Assembly: GCA_951804985.1 (NCBI GenBank)
Contig: OX638131.1
Coordinates: 89,416,349 to 89,480,348 of the forward strand
Length of the DNA: 64,000 nt
Origin: Dryomyza anilis
Lineage: Eukaryota > Arthropoda > Insecta > Diptera > Dryomyzidae
Direction: 5' to 3'
Positions 1 through 11,332 of the stretch are shown piece after piece. The first letter of the stretch is position 1; each line of letters starts with the position of its first letter. The position numbers and the translations under genes are program-made. The notes below the pieces were generated by a model. The model saw only the letters and a list, made by a program, of their open reading frames with translations. It searched no databases and had not been told where the DNA came from.

Positions 1-744
1 TTTCTAAAATCCGAGGAAACAGTCCATAAGGTATTTGCATCTTGAAGCAGACGACCCTATAACATTTTCGGTACGCAATATTGTTTGACATATAGGTTTT
101 TAAGTTCGCCATTTTGATTTTTTTTTAAATTTCTCATTTCTATATAAGAAACACATCCTTAAAAATAATTGCATTATTACAAAGTTTAAAAATCTGAAAA
201 CCTTTTTATAATTTTTGCTATAAATTTTGAATTTTATCCAGTGTGCTTTGATATGAAAACGAAAATTTCGTATGAGGAGCGCGGCTTGTCATGAATATTC
301 AATCTGAATCAATTATTTATAAAGGATGTACAAACAGAGTGTAGGCTCCCAGTATGTCATTCGTTTTGATATCGTTATAGATAGAAGAAGGAGAATTAAC
401 ACGATATAGGACACTTTTTTGTAGGGACATTGATCGAAAACTGGGCCTACATGGTAGGTAGATGTCAATGTGATATTTAGGAGTTTCCATAGTACGAGAA
501 ATTTTTTCAAAATCGGTCTGATATTGAACAAAAAAAAAAAAAATCAATGTTTGATACGGTTGCGAAAAGTATTCTGATAAATGTTTAAATATCGAGGAAT
601 GTACGAGCAATTTTAAAAATTAGAATCGATTAACCAACAATATAAATTTTACGAAATTCTAAAATTTCATTTATTTAATTCATCTACTGGGCTCAGGCCC
701 TTACAAATGTCCTTTAATTTTTAATTAATAATATATCATTAATA
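1..744. other. AT-rich stretch, no gene seen
   Basis: No frame longer than about 100 codons and no convincing start context. Overlapping short frames near 313-610 are AT-biased and show no domain. I see no transposon ends here. Confidence 0.55.
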
Positions 745-888
745 TTGGCGTCGGTGGCTCAAGTTAATTACATTGCACAGCAAGCCAAAAGGTCCCAGGT
801 TCAAGCCTGGACTGGGGTAATAACATCTTTTCATAGAAACATTTGTCTATACCGCGCTACCTCTCGGCAGTAAATGGAAAACCTACAC
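745..888 (+). mobile_element. tRNA-derived SINE, degenerate 3'-truncated fragment
   Basis: The tRNA-like head (about 745-815) has a recognisable B box (GGTTCAAGCC) followed by the CTGGACTGGGG and ACATCTTTTCATA segments shared with the better copies at 10740-11018, 18930-19247 and 55884-56189. The A-box half is corrupted (GGCTCAAGTTAAT) and similarity stops soon after the CTCTCGGCAGTAAATGG segment, so the 3' half of the element is missing. It is an old fragment that cannot be a tRNA gene. Confidence 0.75.
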
Positions 889-2640
889 TCAAAATAAAAA
901 TTCTGTAATAGTAGCAAAAAAGGTTGCCAATATAGCAAAAATGTTTGCTGAAAAGAAGAAAGCGCCGGATTCTGCTGAAACAGCAAATGACAGTTTGCTT
1001 TTTTAATGCTATTAGAGCAGACAATTTTAGCTATTTTAACAATTTTTTTTTGCTGTTAACTCCAATTCATAAAAAAAGAAACTAAAAAAATATTTTTTTT
1101 TGTATTTTAATATTTTTTTTATTTCTGATATACTTTTTTTATTCTTATATTATTATTTTTTATTATATTTATTTTTTTTATTTTTATTTATCTCATATTT
1201 TTATGTTACCTTTATTTTACTCTTATAGGCGTGCATTATTATTACGTATAAGAAATATCTCTTTTAAAAAAACATGTTGTCGAATAAGAGTCTACGAATA
1301 ATAGACACATTTAGCTGCAGCGTCTCGTAACTATGGCGCCATCTAGTGCAGGTTAGCTACACTAGCAATATGCACACCAGTGACACTGGCACGATTTTGA
1401 TCACTAGCAGAACTAAGATTCACAGCAGACAGTTCGCTATTGCAGATAAAAGTATGCTGTAAATGCAAATTAAAGTGTGCTAAAATTTAGCTGTCAGAGT
1501 TTGCTATTAATAGCAGACTTTCTCCTCCGTTCCTTTAACCCTAATCCTTTCCTACGATCAACACTGTCAACACGGGGTATCCCCTGAGTGTTGGTTAATC
1601 TGTAAAAAAAATATATATATATTATAGTTGTAACAAACGATGGCTCTATCCAGCATTGTTTTGTCAAGGGAAAAATTATGCTTTGCAGCAAACATATTTT
1701 GTTACTCGCTACTTACATGAATTTTCAAGATTTTAAAATAAAGTTGTTAATTACAATTATTAAATTCATAAAATTAATTTAATAATTTTAAAATTTTTTA
1801 AATAAAAGTAAAATCCTATTGAAGTCATCAAAATTACTATTGAAAATATATTATGTTTGCTGCAAACAATTTTTTTCTCTGCGTGTATAAATAAGCTTAA
1901 AAAAATGGAAATGACGGCTGGGTAAAAGAAATCCTAGTCCAGCATCAAAATGTCAGAACAAAACGGGTTCTGGTCCAACGTAGCAAACGGAATTTGAATA
2001 TTGTTGGCAAAATCATGAACGGTGGCTGAGACGAACGAGGTTCCTGTCCATTTTTTTCATTTCGTGTGTCGCCGAACAAATTTTTCTAAAGACCTCAAAC
2101 TCACATTTTAGGTATTGCCTAAATTAAATTATTCTACGTTTATGATAGGTATCTGATTCTTCGGATACACATTATAATGACCAGATTATGTTCGTCATGT
2201 AACTGATCGGGTTATTCCAATGAAAACAATGTAATAATCAGTTCCCCATCATAGCCATTAAAAATGTCTACTAGAGTGACACCTTGAAAAGACAAGGAAG
2301 ATTTTGAGGAACAATTGTTCAAATGGAAAAAACAATTTTTGTCGTCGGACCGTCGGTGTTTTGGATTTCGGAAAAATAAGGAGTTAATTGGATACATTTA
2401 ATAAAATTATCTTTGTAATGGGAAACATTTGTTGTGGGTTAATCAGGTTTCGGAAGAACAATACGTAAAATGATTGTTTATTACGTTGATGTTTACGTTG
2501 ATGTTTATTAAAATTGTTTCTTAAGTTTAGTTTTGAAAAAACAAAGAAAGAGGTGTGAAGGTGTAAATCGAAGAAAGAAATCCGTTTTTTAATAGAGCAA
2601 ATAGTTTGTGGGTAACTTAAGTTTTGAAGAATTATATAGG
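889..2640. other. AT-rich stretch with scattered TTTGCTG/GCAAACA words, no gene
   Basis: Several short words (AGCAAAAATGTTTGCT near 935, CTATTAATAGCAGAC near 1505, GTTTGCTGCAAACA near 1855) recur, suggesting old MITE-like debris. Around 2110-2240 there is similarity to the ATGATC-rich repeat at 50.7-51.3 kb. No coding frame is convincing. Confidence 0.4.
1332..1350 (-). promoter_or_regulatory. CTCF-like binding motif
   Basis: On the minus strand this reads CACTAGATGGCGCCAT, close to the CTCF core (CCANNAGRKGGCRS; in flies AGRKGGCGC). A similar site in the same orientation lies at 34797-34811. Motif match only; occupancy cannot be known from sequence. Confidence 0.35.
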
Positions 2641-3128
2641 ACAATATTTATATGAATTATTTTAGCATAGACTTGAAGGGACGATTAGGAAATGAAGTAT
2701 GAATTCACGGATAGAAAAAAAAATATAATGGGGAAAATATACTATCGGGAAAATTGGTATAATGGATGTGCTATGCGATGAGTGATTTTAGGGAATCAAC
2801 AAGACTTCTTAGAGTAAATAAAAACTTTCCAAATAGATCAATCTGAAACCACAAATGTGGTACAATTGAATGCTGAAATTTAAGTAAATATAAAAAAAAA
2901 AACAATTTAAATAAAAAAACTGAATTATTTTCCAAAAATACACATTTTTATAATATGCTTTTTATCGACATCAAAATTAACCTAAGTATATCACTTAACA
3001 TTTGTTAGTATTATTAGTGGTTGTGTTTAGCACCAAATTGCATATATAATTTTAAGCTTATTTAAAATAGCACAATAAAAACATTTAATTTCAAAAAACT
3101 AAACGCATTTGCTGCCTAATTTTTGATG

Positions 3129-3284
3129 CTAAATATTTGTGTGCTCATTAAATGCTACCAATTTGACTGGGTCCAACTGGGGAATTTCATTATGAGCTGC
3201 ATTTATGCTTTTCAGTGCTGCTTCTGCTGTTGCTGATAATGATGCTGCAATTACCACTGATACGATTAAAATAAAAACTACCAT
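3129..3284 (-). CDS. Putative small secreted peptide precursor, 51 aa
   Basis: Unrecognised gene. The frame starts at the ATG whose complement is 3282-3284 (context TCAAAATGG) and ends at TAG (3129-3131). Residues 1-22 form a classic signal peptide: a hydrophobic core (MVVFILIVSVVIAASLSA) followed by TAEA, with cleavage likely after an Ala at about 20-23. The remaining roughly 28 residues (beginning about ALKSINAAHN) are polar, contain no cysteine and no dibasic site, and end NEHTNI. Codons are much less AT-biased than the flanks, with clustered GCA. A TATA box lies 50 nt upstream (3334-3341) and an initiator-like TTCATAT starts about 29 nt after it, giving a short 5' leader near 28 nt. The only nearby poly(A)-like signal is a variant AATAAG about 66 nt past the stop. 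It could be a secreted effector, accessory-gland or immune peptide, or the first exon of a longer gene; I do not assign a function. Confidence 0.55.
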   Translation of the reverse strand: MVVFILIVSVVIAASLSATAEAALKSINAAHNEIPQLDPVKLVAFNEHTNI

Positions 3285-3333
3285 TTTGACCGACAACACA
3301 GGCACCTGATATGAACGATGATTATTTTACCAA

Positions 3334-3341
3334 CATTTATA
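3334..3341 (-). promoter_or_regulatory. TATA box of the small peptide gene
   Basis: TATAAATG on the minus strand. The A of an initiator-like TTCATAT lies at about 3312, a normal TATA-to-start distance, and 28 nt before the ATG. Prediction from spacing and motif only. Confidence 0.45.
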
Positions 3342-3344
3342 GTT

Positions 3345-4165
3345 TTTACGTGTTGATGAAAATGTGCTTAATGCGTAACTTTATTTTAATGATAAGTATA
3401 GCATACGTATCGTAAAAGTTTATTTTAAATTTAAATAGTTATTTTTTTTTTTTGGTTCAACTATAATTATTTTGCATTCAATTCCAGTGAGGTGTGTGAG
3501 TAGACTCAAAATGTAAAATTCCCAAATTTACATACACTTGATTATTTTTAGTTAAGGCTAGAACTATGATTATTGAAAATAATTCTCAATTTGAGTCTAC
3601 CACAAATTTTATTCACATAATTGGCTTTTGCCATAAATAGGTAATTTTTGAATAATTTTTGGATAACAATTTGATGATATATTTATTTATATTATTATTA
3701 AATTAATTAAAAAATAAAATAATAAATTCATATATTTAAAGCAAACCTATTACGTTTGGTGGTCACCATATTATTGCCCTAACTTTATAAAGTTTTTAGT
3801 TTTATTTTAATGAGTGTTTTGTTTATTTATCTTGATTGTTTTTTTCACTATATTATTAGCTAATAAAAAAGGTTTATCTGCGCCGACTTTCACATTCTTT
3901 AACATTTGTTCTTTTAATTTTACAAAATACTGAACTCTTCTGTTCGCTAACCACAAACAAATTGTGCCTAAATTCAGTTCTAACGAACCGTGACACACAT
4001 TTTCATCTGTTTACTGTGATAAAACATTGTTTATGCGGTACATCATTCAACAATGATTTAAAATGAGCAGTTGGTATAGAAAGAAAATTGCAGGAAACAC
4101 TGATATATGCAACTTTGTTATCTGTTTGTAAGCCCCAAAAATCTCAATTTTGCCTTTTTTTGGTC
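3345..4165. other. Intergenic, no gene seen
   Basis: AT-rich; short frames near 3807-3998 (minus) show no domain. Upstream flank of the small peptide gene. Confidence 0.5.
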
Positions 4166-4474
4166 GATTTGGTGTGGAATGGCCCATTGATGAATTCCTT
4201 TCTTCAAACCACGATTCATTGTATTGAAGAACCGTTCATAATATTAATGACTAACGACATAAATGTTATGAATGCTATCATAAATATGATGAACGCTTGG
4301 TAACTGTCGAAAAGTGTTCTTCAATATGATGAATTTTACGTGAAGAATATGTTTCATCATATTAATGAACAAAAACCTATAATAAAACATATATGTACTT
4401 CATACTGAAGAATGCTGTTCATTAAACCAAATTTTAATCGAAATATATTTTGATTTCGTTAATTTTTTATCGTA
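4166..4474. mobile_element. Partial CACAG-ended MITE (left part)
   Basis: Runs parallel to the left half of the next element: CATTGATGAATTC, GATTCATTGTATTGAAGAAC, ATTAATGACTAA and CATCATATTAATGAAC segments recur in the same order. It ends with a GCTGTTCATTAAA to TTATCGTA block of about 50 bp that appears again right after the complete copy, at 5438. Confidence 0.6.
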
Positions 4475-5437
4475 CACAGAAAAAAAATACAACATATTGA
4501 TGAATTCCGTTCTTCAACCCATGATTCATTGTATTGAAGAACCATTCATAATATTAATGACTAATGCCATCAATGTTATGAATGCTATCATAAATATGAA
4601 GAATGCTTATTAACTGTCGAAAACGTGTTCTTCAATATGATGAACTGTATGTGAAGAATACGTTTCATCATATTAATGAACCAAAATATAAAATACAACA
4701 TTTATGTTCATCATAGTGAAGAACGCTGTTCATTAAACCAACTTTTTATCAACATATTTTTTTTTTGTTCATTTTTTGCCGTACTTCTCAGTTCTCAAGT
4801 AGTTCTTGTATGTTACTTCTTATATAATGCTTGTTCGGTATGCATAAAGTAGTCAAATGTTTTTTAATATATTTATTATAAATAATACTTTTTATTAATT
4901 AAAAGTTATATTTATAAAAAATATATTTTTGAAAAAAAAAAACAATTTTATTGGTTTTTTTTTTTTTATTTTTTTTTCCAAAAATTTTTTTTTTTTGAAC
5001 AAAATTGGTTTTTTGAAAAAAAAATTTTTTTCGAAAAAAAAATTTTTTTTCGAACAATTTTTTTTTTTTTTTAATTTTTTTTTTTGAACAAATTTTTTTT
5101 TAGAACAAATTTTTTTTTCGGGACTAATTTTTTTTCCAAAAATTTTTTTTCGTATAATTTTTTTTACTGTTATTTTTTAAATAACATTTTTACAAAAATT
5201 TTTTTTCGATTATTTTATAAAAAAAAAAAATTGTTTTGAAAAAATATTATGAACATATTCATCAATATGTCAATTCAAATTCATTGCATTGGATATTTTG
5301 TTCATATATATAATGAAGGCATTCAGTAATATGTTATTTAATGAACGGTGTTATCAATATGATGAATCTGGTAGTTTGTGAAAAAATTCATAATATTTCT
5401 GAATAAATTCATCATATTGAAGAATTTTTTTTCTGTG
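4475..5437. mobile_element. Complete CACAG-ended MITE, TA target type
   Basis: Ends are CACAGAAAAAAAATAC at the left and the inverted AGAATTTTTTTTCTGTG at the right, giving a terminal inverted repeat of about 12 bp plus imperfect extension. TA precedes the left end; the right flank is TG, one change from TA. The outer thirds consist of repeated TTCATCATATTGAAG-type words in both orientations; the middle is a long A/T homopolymer region. The copy at 38281-39898 has the same ends with TA on both sides, so Tc1/mariner-type mobilisation is likely. No transposase is encoded. Confidence 0.7.
4930..5225. repeat. A/T homopolymer-rich low-complexity block
   Basis: Alternating runs of T and A separated by CGAAC or GAACA words, inside the MITE. 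The same kind of block sits at the equivalent place in the 38-40 kb copy (about 39505-39710), so it is part of the element and probably changes length by slippage. Confidence 0.7.
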
Positions 5438-5896
5438 TGCTGTTCATTAAACGAAATTTTAATCAAAATATTTTGTTTTCGCTAATTTTTTGTCGTACTT
5501 CTCAGTTATCAAGTAGTTCATTGATATTATTACTTATATAATGCTTGCTCGACATGCATAAATTAGTAAAATGTTTTCATATATTTATTTATAATTACAA
5601 CTTTTTATTAATAAAAAGTTATATGAATAAAAAATATATATAAAAAAAATAAATAAGATTTTATTATGATTATATTTATCAATATGACGATTCAAATTCA
5701 TTGTATTGAATAATTCGTTCTTCATTATGATGTTCGATAGTATAAATAAGTTCATATATATAATGAATTCATTCATCTGTATGTCAAATAATGAACGGTG
5801 GTAAAAATTTGATGAATCTGGTAGTTGGTAGAAAAATTCATAATATTTATGAATAAATTCATCATATTGATGAATTTTTTCTGTGAATTCGTACAG
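5438..5896. mobile_element. Partial CACAG-ended MITE (right part)
   Basis: Repeats the right half of the element: GCTGTTCATTAAAC block, ACAACTTTTTATTAATAAAA segment, then TTCATCATATTGATGAATTT and a final TTTTTTCTGTG. It lacks the homopolymer block. Together with 4166-4474 it looks like one element split by, or tandemly recombined with, the complete copy. Confidence 0.6.
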
Positions 5897-6129
5897 TACG
5901 AACTCAGAAAAAAATAGCATACAATTAAGAGAATATAAATGAATAGTACAAAATAATAAACAAATCTTTTTGTGTTAATATGAAAATTTAAGTTATTATT
6001 TAAGTTATTATTTAAGAAATTCCATTATATATGGTCAATAGTTATAGTTATTGATTTAATAGTTGGAAGTTATTGCTGAGCTAATAACAATTATTACTGG
6101 TTTTGTTTTGATTTTCTAAATTGTTTATT

Positions 6130-6957
6130 ATACCCTACACCTATGAGGTACAGTGTATATTAACTTTGTGCATATATTGTAACGCCCCTTAGGAGGCGTG
6201 TCCGGTATGGAAAAGTATATATATTCTTGATCAGCATCACTACCCGAGTCCGTTTAGCCATGTCCGTCTGTCTGTCTGTCTGTCCGTCTTGCTGTCTTGC
6301 TGTCCGAATACAGAATAACTTGAGAAATACTGATCAGAATGCGATGAAATTTCGTCTCAATATATTTTAGCCAAAAGGAGGAACTGAGTTTGAAAATGAG
6401 AAAAATCGGTCAACGGACACGCCCACCTCCCATACAAGTCACTTTTATATAACTCTTTCGAAACTAATATTTCGAAAAGTATTCAAGGTTATAAAATTTA
6501 AAATGTATTGTTAGAATTTACCTAAAAATATGTGGTCCAAAAATGGGCGTGTTCTGCCCACTTTTTTTTTCATTATTTCCCGGGTTTTCATAGTGGAAAT
6601 TTGATCCGTAAATTATTAAAATCAAATCTATGAAATATTAGCCTTTCAAAATTTTAAATATAGGCGTGGTCCGCCCAATTATATTTTTCAATTTTTTTTT
6701 TTAGTTTTTTATACTTTATATAAATTTTTTAATTTATGGGGATACAAGACGTAAATTTCTGATATATGAATAATATTCTGAGGGTGGGGAGGTTCAGCAT
6801 AATTAATAATTTAAAATCAAGGTATACAATTAAATATTCCTCATTAATATCTCCACCAAAGGTGTAGGGTATTCCATAGTCGGGCCGACCGACTATAAAA
6901 ATCCGCCCCATGTGACCGAACTTACCCATGTGACCTAACTTTCCCAACTCGTTTCCT
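6130..6957 (+). mobile_element. DINE-1/mini-me-like non-autonomous element, type I
   Basis: Begins TATACCCTACACCTATGAGG and closes with GTGTAGGGTATTC plus a hairpin (ATAGTCGG, 5-nt loop, CCGACTAT) and the tail AACTTTCCCAACTCG. It contains the conserved TTCTTGATCAGCATCA core followed by a GTCY array (about 6265-6305). The GTCY array with a TTGATCAGCATCA core is the signature described for Drosophila mini-me/DINE-1 (INE-1) elements, related to Helentrons. Type I copies also lie at 12716-13540 (inverted) and 17126-17944. Confidence 0.75.
6265..6305 (+). repeat. GTCY tetranucleotide array
   Basis: Tandem GTCT/GTCC units with some CTTGCT variants, located just after the GATCAGCATCA core of the DINE-like element. 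Each DINE-like copy here has an array of different length. Confidence 0.85.
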
Positions 6958-8900
6958 TGGTATTTCTGTATTTTCAATTTTACTATAGGGTTTTGTTTTT
7001 GGATATAAATGTGGTTTTTATTCGTTTTGTTTTAATATTTTTTTTAATTTTTGGAAATGTTCTATTTTAACTTTTATGTTTGATATATATTTAGTTTTAG
7101 GAGTTTGAATAACCAGACTTTAAATATAGATAGACTTTAAATTTTGTAAAAAAAAAAATTGAAAGGCTTAAACCCTCAAAATAATTCATAACGTAACTTA
7201 AAAAGCTTCCATAGCCATCCCTCAAAAGTTGATGGAAGTCAAGCACGTTTTCGCACTCAGTAGTTAATTGTTCAATGTCCGTTGGGTCCTTTTGTACGGT
7301 TCGTTGCTCTTGTGCACCCAAATAACAATTATAATAATCGCTTAATTATTCATACTGTAACCTGATGATACTGTCAGCGTAGATTCCTTATTATCCCTAG
7401 AGGGGAATGTCTGTCGATTTAAAAAAATACATATATCAAAGTTAATACGAGTTTTTTTAAATAAACAATATTAAATTAAAATATATTTATTTAGTTTGAC
7501 AATATTCTAAGAATTTAATGTGGGTAATTCTACATCAAATCGACAGGGTTTTAAATTTTTTTCCCGATTTTCATGAAATTTAGTTTATAGCTTTGAATAA
7601 CTAAAAAAAATATATAAGTTGATTTTTTGTTCGAAATTCCAAAATTTCACAAAATTATGATGCTTCAAAAAAACACAACTTTTTCTTATAGAGTTAACTT
7701 CGAAAGCCAATATGAAGTTCAATAAAGTAGCAAAATGGATATTTTTGGTGTCCATTATGCTAAGAAATGAATCAAGTTTTTGATTCTGGTAACATTATTT
7801 TTTTACAATTCGACTTTTAATGATTAAATTATTGTAAAATTTTCGAACTCGAATTTTGGCTTAAATGTTTTTAAAAATTATTCCTTTAATTTTTATATAT
7901 TCTGTCTCAAAATTTGGAGAGCAATTTTTTTAATATAAAGGAGAAATATTTTTTTGTATATAACATATTTTTATCAATAACAAAATTTTAAAAGTGCAAT
8001 TTTTTTAGCTCCTTAAACTTTATTCAAAATCGGCTTAGACCGTCTATTAATTTAAGAATAAATTATTTTCTTTCTTTAAGAGTTTCTTCCTTAATTAATT
8101 ATCTCTTTAATGTGCAATCTGTTGATATCTTTCAATTTCCAATTCAAAATTTCGCCTTGCAGTTTCATTAAAATAAAGATTATAAATTGTGTCACATGTA
8201 AAACATGCGCCATCCAACAAGCATAATAATAAATATTAATAAAAAGCCATTGAAGGAGAAATCATTAAATTAATACTGAGCAAGTGGTCAACTGATTTAA
8301 CTGCGTGCTACGACATTTAACCAACGATATATTTCTTGATTTATTGCACAAACACGATGTGTTGTGCACTTTAATTATTTTAATTGCATATTTATGCCGT
8401 AAAAACAATGTCAAAATATACAGAAAAGCAGCAGAAAATTTTATTGAAATAAGTCAAAGTACTTGACAATATTAAATAATTTACTTGGCTACCACACGGA
8501 CGTATGATTGATGTTTATTTTAAATTAAAAAAAATTGAGTAATTTAATTTTTTTTCTTTTTTTAAACAGTTTTAATTTTTAATATTTTTCAAATTTCATC
8601 TTAATTCCTTCGTTTATTATGTCTATTGATTATTTTGAAATTTAATTTGTTATGTGTCTATTAAAATCTCTAAAATATTTATTGCTACCTGAAATACCAA
8701 CATAATTTGCACTTAAAATAACAAATAAAGCTGTTAATCGCTGAAAACAAACAAACAAATAATAATTTTAGCACAATAAATACATAATAATAACATATTT
8801 TCATTGAGTTTTGATTATGTCTTTGGATAATTTATAAACATACTAAATATAATGAGTTAAGTTGGGTAAATAATTGAAATTCCATGACAGGCGGTGTCGA
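6958..8900. other. Long AT-rich intergenic stretch, no gene
   Basis: No convincing frame on either strand. Near 6958-7320 short minus-strand frames occur but lack domains. The rest is AT-rich with many homopolymer runs. Confidence 0.5.
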
Positions 8901-9102
8901 TTTCGAATATATATCGTCACTATCATGATAAAAGGGCGAATATGAAATTTTTGATATTTTTGAATGTAGTTTTTCGTGAAGTATACTGTGGCAAAATCAT
9001 GTGTGGTTTTATTGGATACTTCTAGACACAAAAGACAATACCAAATGGGCGAATTCGAAAATTTGACATGCCAAAAGGGCGAATCTCTTCGTTTATTTGC
9101 CA

Positions 9103-9333
9103 TAACTTTTTATTGGTATAAGACATAATAGTAATGTGAAGGCATAAATGGTTTGTTTTAAAAGCACCTATCGATTGGTATTATTATTTAAAAATATTTT
9201 GCCCAACATTTTCTTGCAAATAAAAATGGCAAATTATTTGTTAAATAATGATACCAGTCGATAGGTGCTTTAAAAACAAAGATTTAATGCTTTACATCGC
9301 TATTTAATCTTTTACCAATGAAAAGTTATAGAA
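9103..9333. repeat. Imperfect palindrome, about 88-bp arms
   Basis: The left arm (AACTTTTTATTGG ... GCACCTATCGA ... TTATTTAA) is matched in inverted order by TTAAATAATGATACC ... TCGATAGGTGC ... ACCAATGAAAAGTT. The spacer is about 55 bp. It resembles a foldback or MITE-type element. It lies just left of the Tc1-like insertion. Confidence 0.7.
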
Positions 9334-9380
9334 AAAAAAACAAAAAATATTTGCGTTTTGGTCAGGATAGAGCGTATTTA

Positions 9381-10683
9381 ATGACTGCGTCGAATAAAAT
9401 TGTCCGTTACATATCTTCCCATAATGTGCTATTGCAAAATTCAAATTAAAAAAATTTGATCATAGTAGCTCTCAATTAAATATCAGAAAATAATTTGTGA
9501 AAATTATAGTCAATACAAAATTTATTTAACCCGAAAATGGCAAACGAAGTGGAAGTGCTAGAAAATGTAACTAAAATTTTTCAAAAACAACCTAGTTGGT
9601 CTTTTAAAAAAATTGCCAAGGAGGTAGGGGCTAACCCTAAAACCACTTCTCGCGTTATCAACCGCTTTAAAGAAGACCTGAGTATTGATCGGAACAAAGG
9701 TTCTGGTAAAAAAAAAAGGCCCACATGATCGTGAAAAGTCGAAGAAGGTTGTGTATATTTTAAAGAAAGATCCAAGCATATCCGGAAGGAAATTGGCGAG
9801 AAAGGCAGATTGCTCAGAATCTTTCGTGCGCAGGACTAAGAAAGAAGCTGGGCTGAAGACGTACAAGGTCCAAAAAGTTCCGGATAGAAATGCCGTCAAG
9901 AATGAAACCGCAAAACAACGAGCTAAAAAGCTGAACCAAGATTTTTTGTAAAATTCGATTGCTGCATAATGGACGACGAAACTTATGTTTTAGCGGACTT
10001 TTCTCAGCTACATGGGTAAAAATTTTATACAGTCGATTCTCGAGGAAATGTCGCTGAAAAATTCAAATCAAAAAAAATGACAAAATTCCCAAAGAAATTC
10101 CTTGTTTGGCAGGCAATTTGCAGTTGTGGAAAAAGGAGCAGCACATTCGTGACAGCGGGTACAATTAATAGCGAAATATATGTGAAGGAATGCTTGCAAA
10201 AGAGATTTCTTCCATTTTTACGCCAACATGAAGTGCCCACATTTTTTTGGCCTGACCTCGCACTACAGCAAAACGGCCTTAGAGTGGATCCAATAAAATG
10301 CAGTGATTTTGGTGCCTAGAGAAGCCAATCCACCAAACTGTCCAGAACTCAGGCCGATTGAGAGATACTGGGCTTTAGTAAAAAGGGAGATGAAGACAAT
10401 AAAAAAAGTGGCCAAAGACCTTCAAGACTGTAAAAGAAAGTGGTCTTCAGCAGCTGTGAGGGTGTCGGACCATTACAACATTAATGGAAGGGGTTCCGGA
10501 AAAATTAAAACTTTTTATTAAAAAATATTAATTTTTTATATTTTTTTTTATATTTTTTTTTATATTTTTTTTAAAATCTAAAAATAATTTGCAAAATAAA
10601 ATATTTCATATTATAAAAATTCGATTACTAGATTTCTAGATTTTTTCATTTTTGTAGCGGACAATTTTATTCGACGCAGTCCT
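9381..10683 (+). mobile_element. Tc1/mariner (DD37E-type) transposon, 1303 bp
   Basis: Terminal inverted repeats GACTGCGTCGAATAAAATTG / CAATTTTATTCGACGCAGTC of about 30 bp, flanked by TA at 9379-9380 and 10684-10685. Length is standard for a Tc1-like element. It holds one transposase pseudogene on the plus strand. A second copy with the same ends lies at 62355-63666 in the opposite orientation. The left terminal bases (ATGACTGC against AGGACTGC) carry a substitution. Confidence 0.92.
9537..10521 (+). pseudogene. Tc1-like transposase, frameshifted
   Basis: Starts at ATG with MANEVEVLENV. A first helix-turn-helix region (SFKKIAKEVGANPKTTSRVI) is followed by a frameshift in an A10 run at 9708-9717. 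The second DNA-binding region (SISGRKLARKADCSESFVRR) and the MDDETYVLADFSQL block holding the first catalytic Asp follow, then KFPKKFLVWQAICS, WPDLA with the second Asp, and CPELRPIERYWALVK with the catalytic Glu. Counting on the better-preserved second copy gives 37 residues between the second Asp and the Glu, so a DD37E triad (the ITmD37E/TRT type of the Tc1-mariner superfamily). There are further frame breaks near 9950, 10020 and 10260, so no functional protein can be made. Confidence 0.9.
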
Positions 10684-10739
10684 TATAATTCATTGAGTGT
10701 CCAAATCAAAATATATTTTATATACGTAATATGAATTGA

Positions 10740-11018
10740 GTAGTCGCGGTAGCTCAGTGGTCGAAACGTCCCGGGTTCAAGCCTGGACTGGGGCTAATAA
10801 CATCTTTTCATAAAAACATTTTTCTATACCGCGCTACCTCTCGGCAGTAAATGGCAAACGAGTAAAACATTGCCTATGAAAAATTCTCATCCGCCGTTCG
10901 GATTCGGCAATAAACTGTAGGTCCCACCACTTTGAGTACAAATATAACACGCACAGCTCAAAATGGTGAGAGAGCTCGGCCTAAGTTCTTATAGGACTGT
11001 AGTGCCAAACTATTATTA
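10740..11018 (+). mobile_element. tRNA-derived SINE with 13-bp target duplication
   Basis: Flanked by perfect direct repeats TAATATGAATTGA at 10727-10739 and 11019-11031. The head has an A box (TAGCTCAGTGG) and B box (GGTTCAAGCC); about 18 bases between them are deleted relative to the 18930 copy. The body includes CTCTCGGCAGTAAATGG, CGCCGTTCGGATTCGGCAA and AGCTCAAAATGGTGAGAGAG, and the 3' end is a TTA-rich tail. Perfect duplication and tail show retrotransposition by a LINE's machinery. Confidence 0.93.
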
Positions 11019-11332
11019 TAATATGAATTGACGAATAAACCAAAATAAAAAAAAAATAATAACAAATAATTTTTAAAGCACTCCAAACTTTATAATTTTA
11101 TTACCCAATATTTTTAAAAATGAAAATTCTCCCTTTTGGCATGTCAGTGACGATATGTTGTATTTCTAGAAGTTAACATTTTTAGAATATTCACAGTTTT
11201 AGGTTTTTACATTGTTTATATTTAATTTACCCTATTAAGGAAAACATGACATGTATATTTTCATTTTGGTTTTGTTACTGGTCTTTTATGACGTAAACAA
11301 AATTCAATGAATCGTACCCGAAAAAGTAATAA

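Noticed and set aside
1494..1691. 65-codon minus frame
   Set aside because: Low-complexity and spans a TA-repeat run; no domain.
9558..9899. Minus-strand frame over the Tc1-like transposase
   Set aside because: Antisense shadow; the same shadow appears at the second copy (63150-63525).
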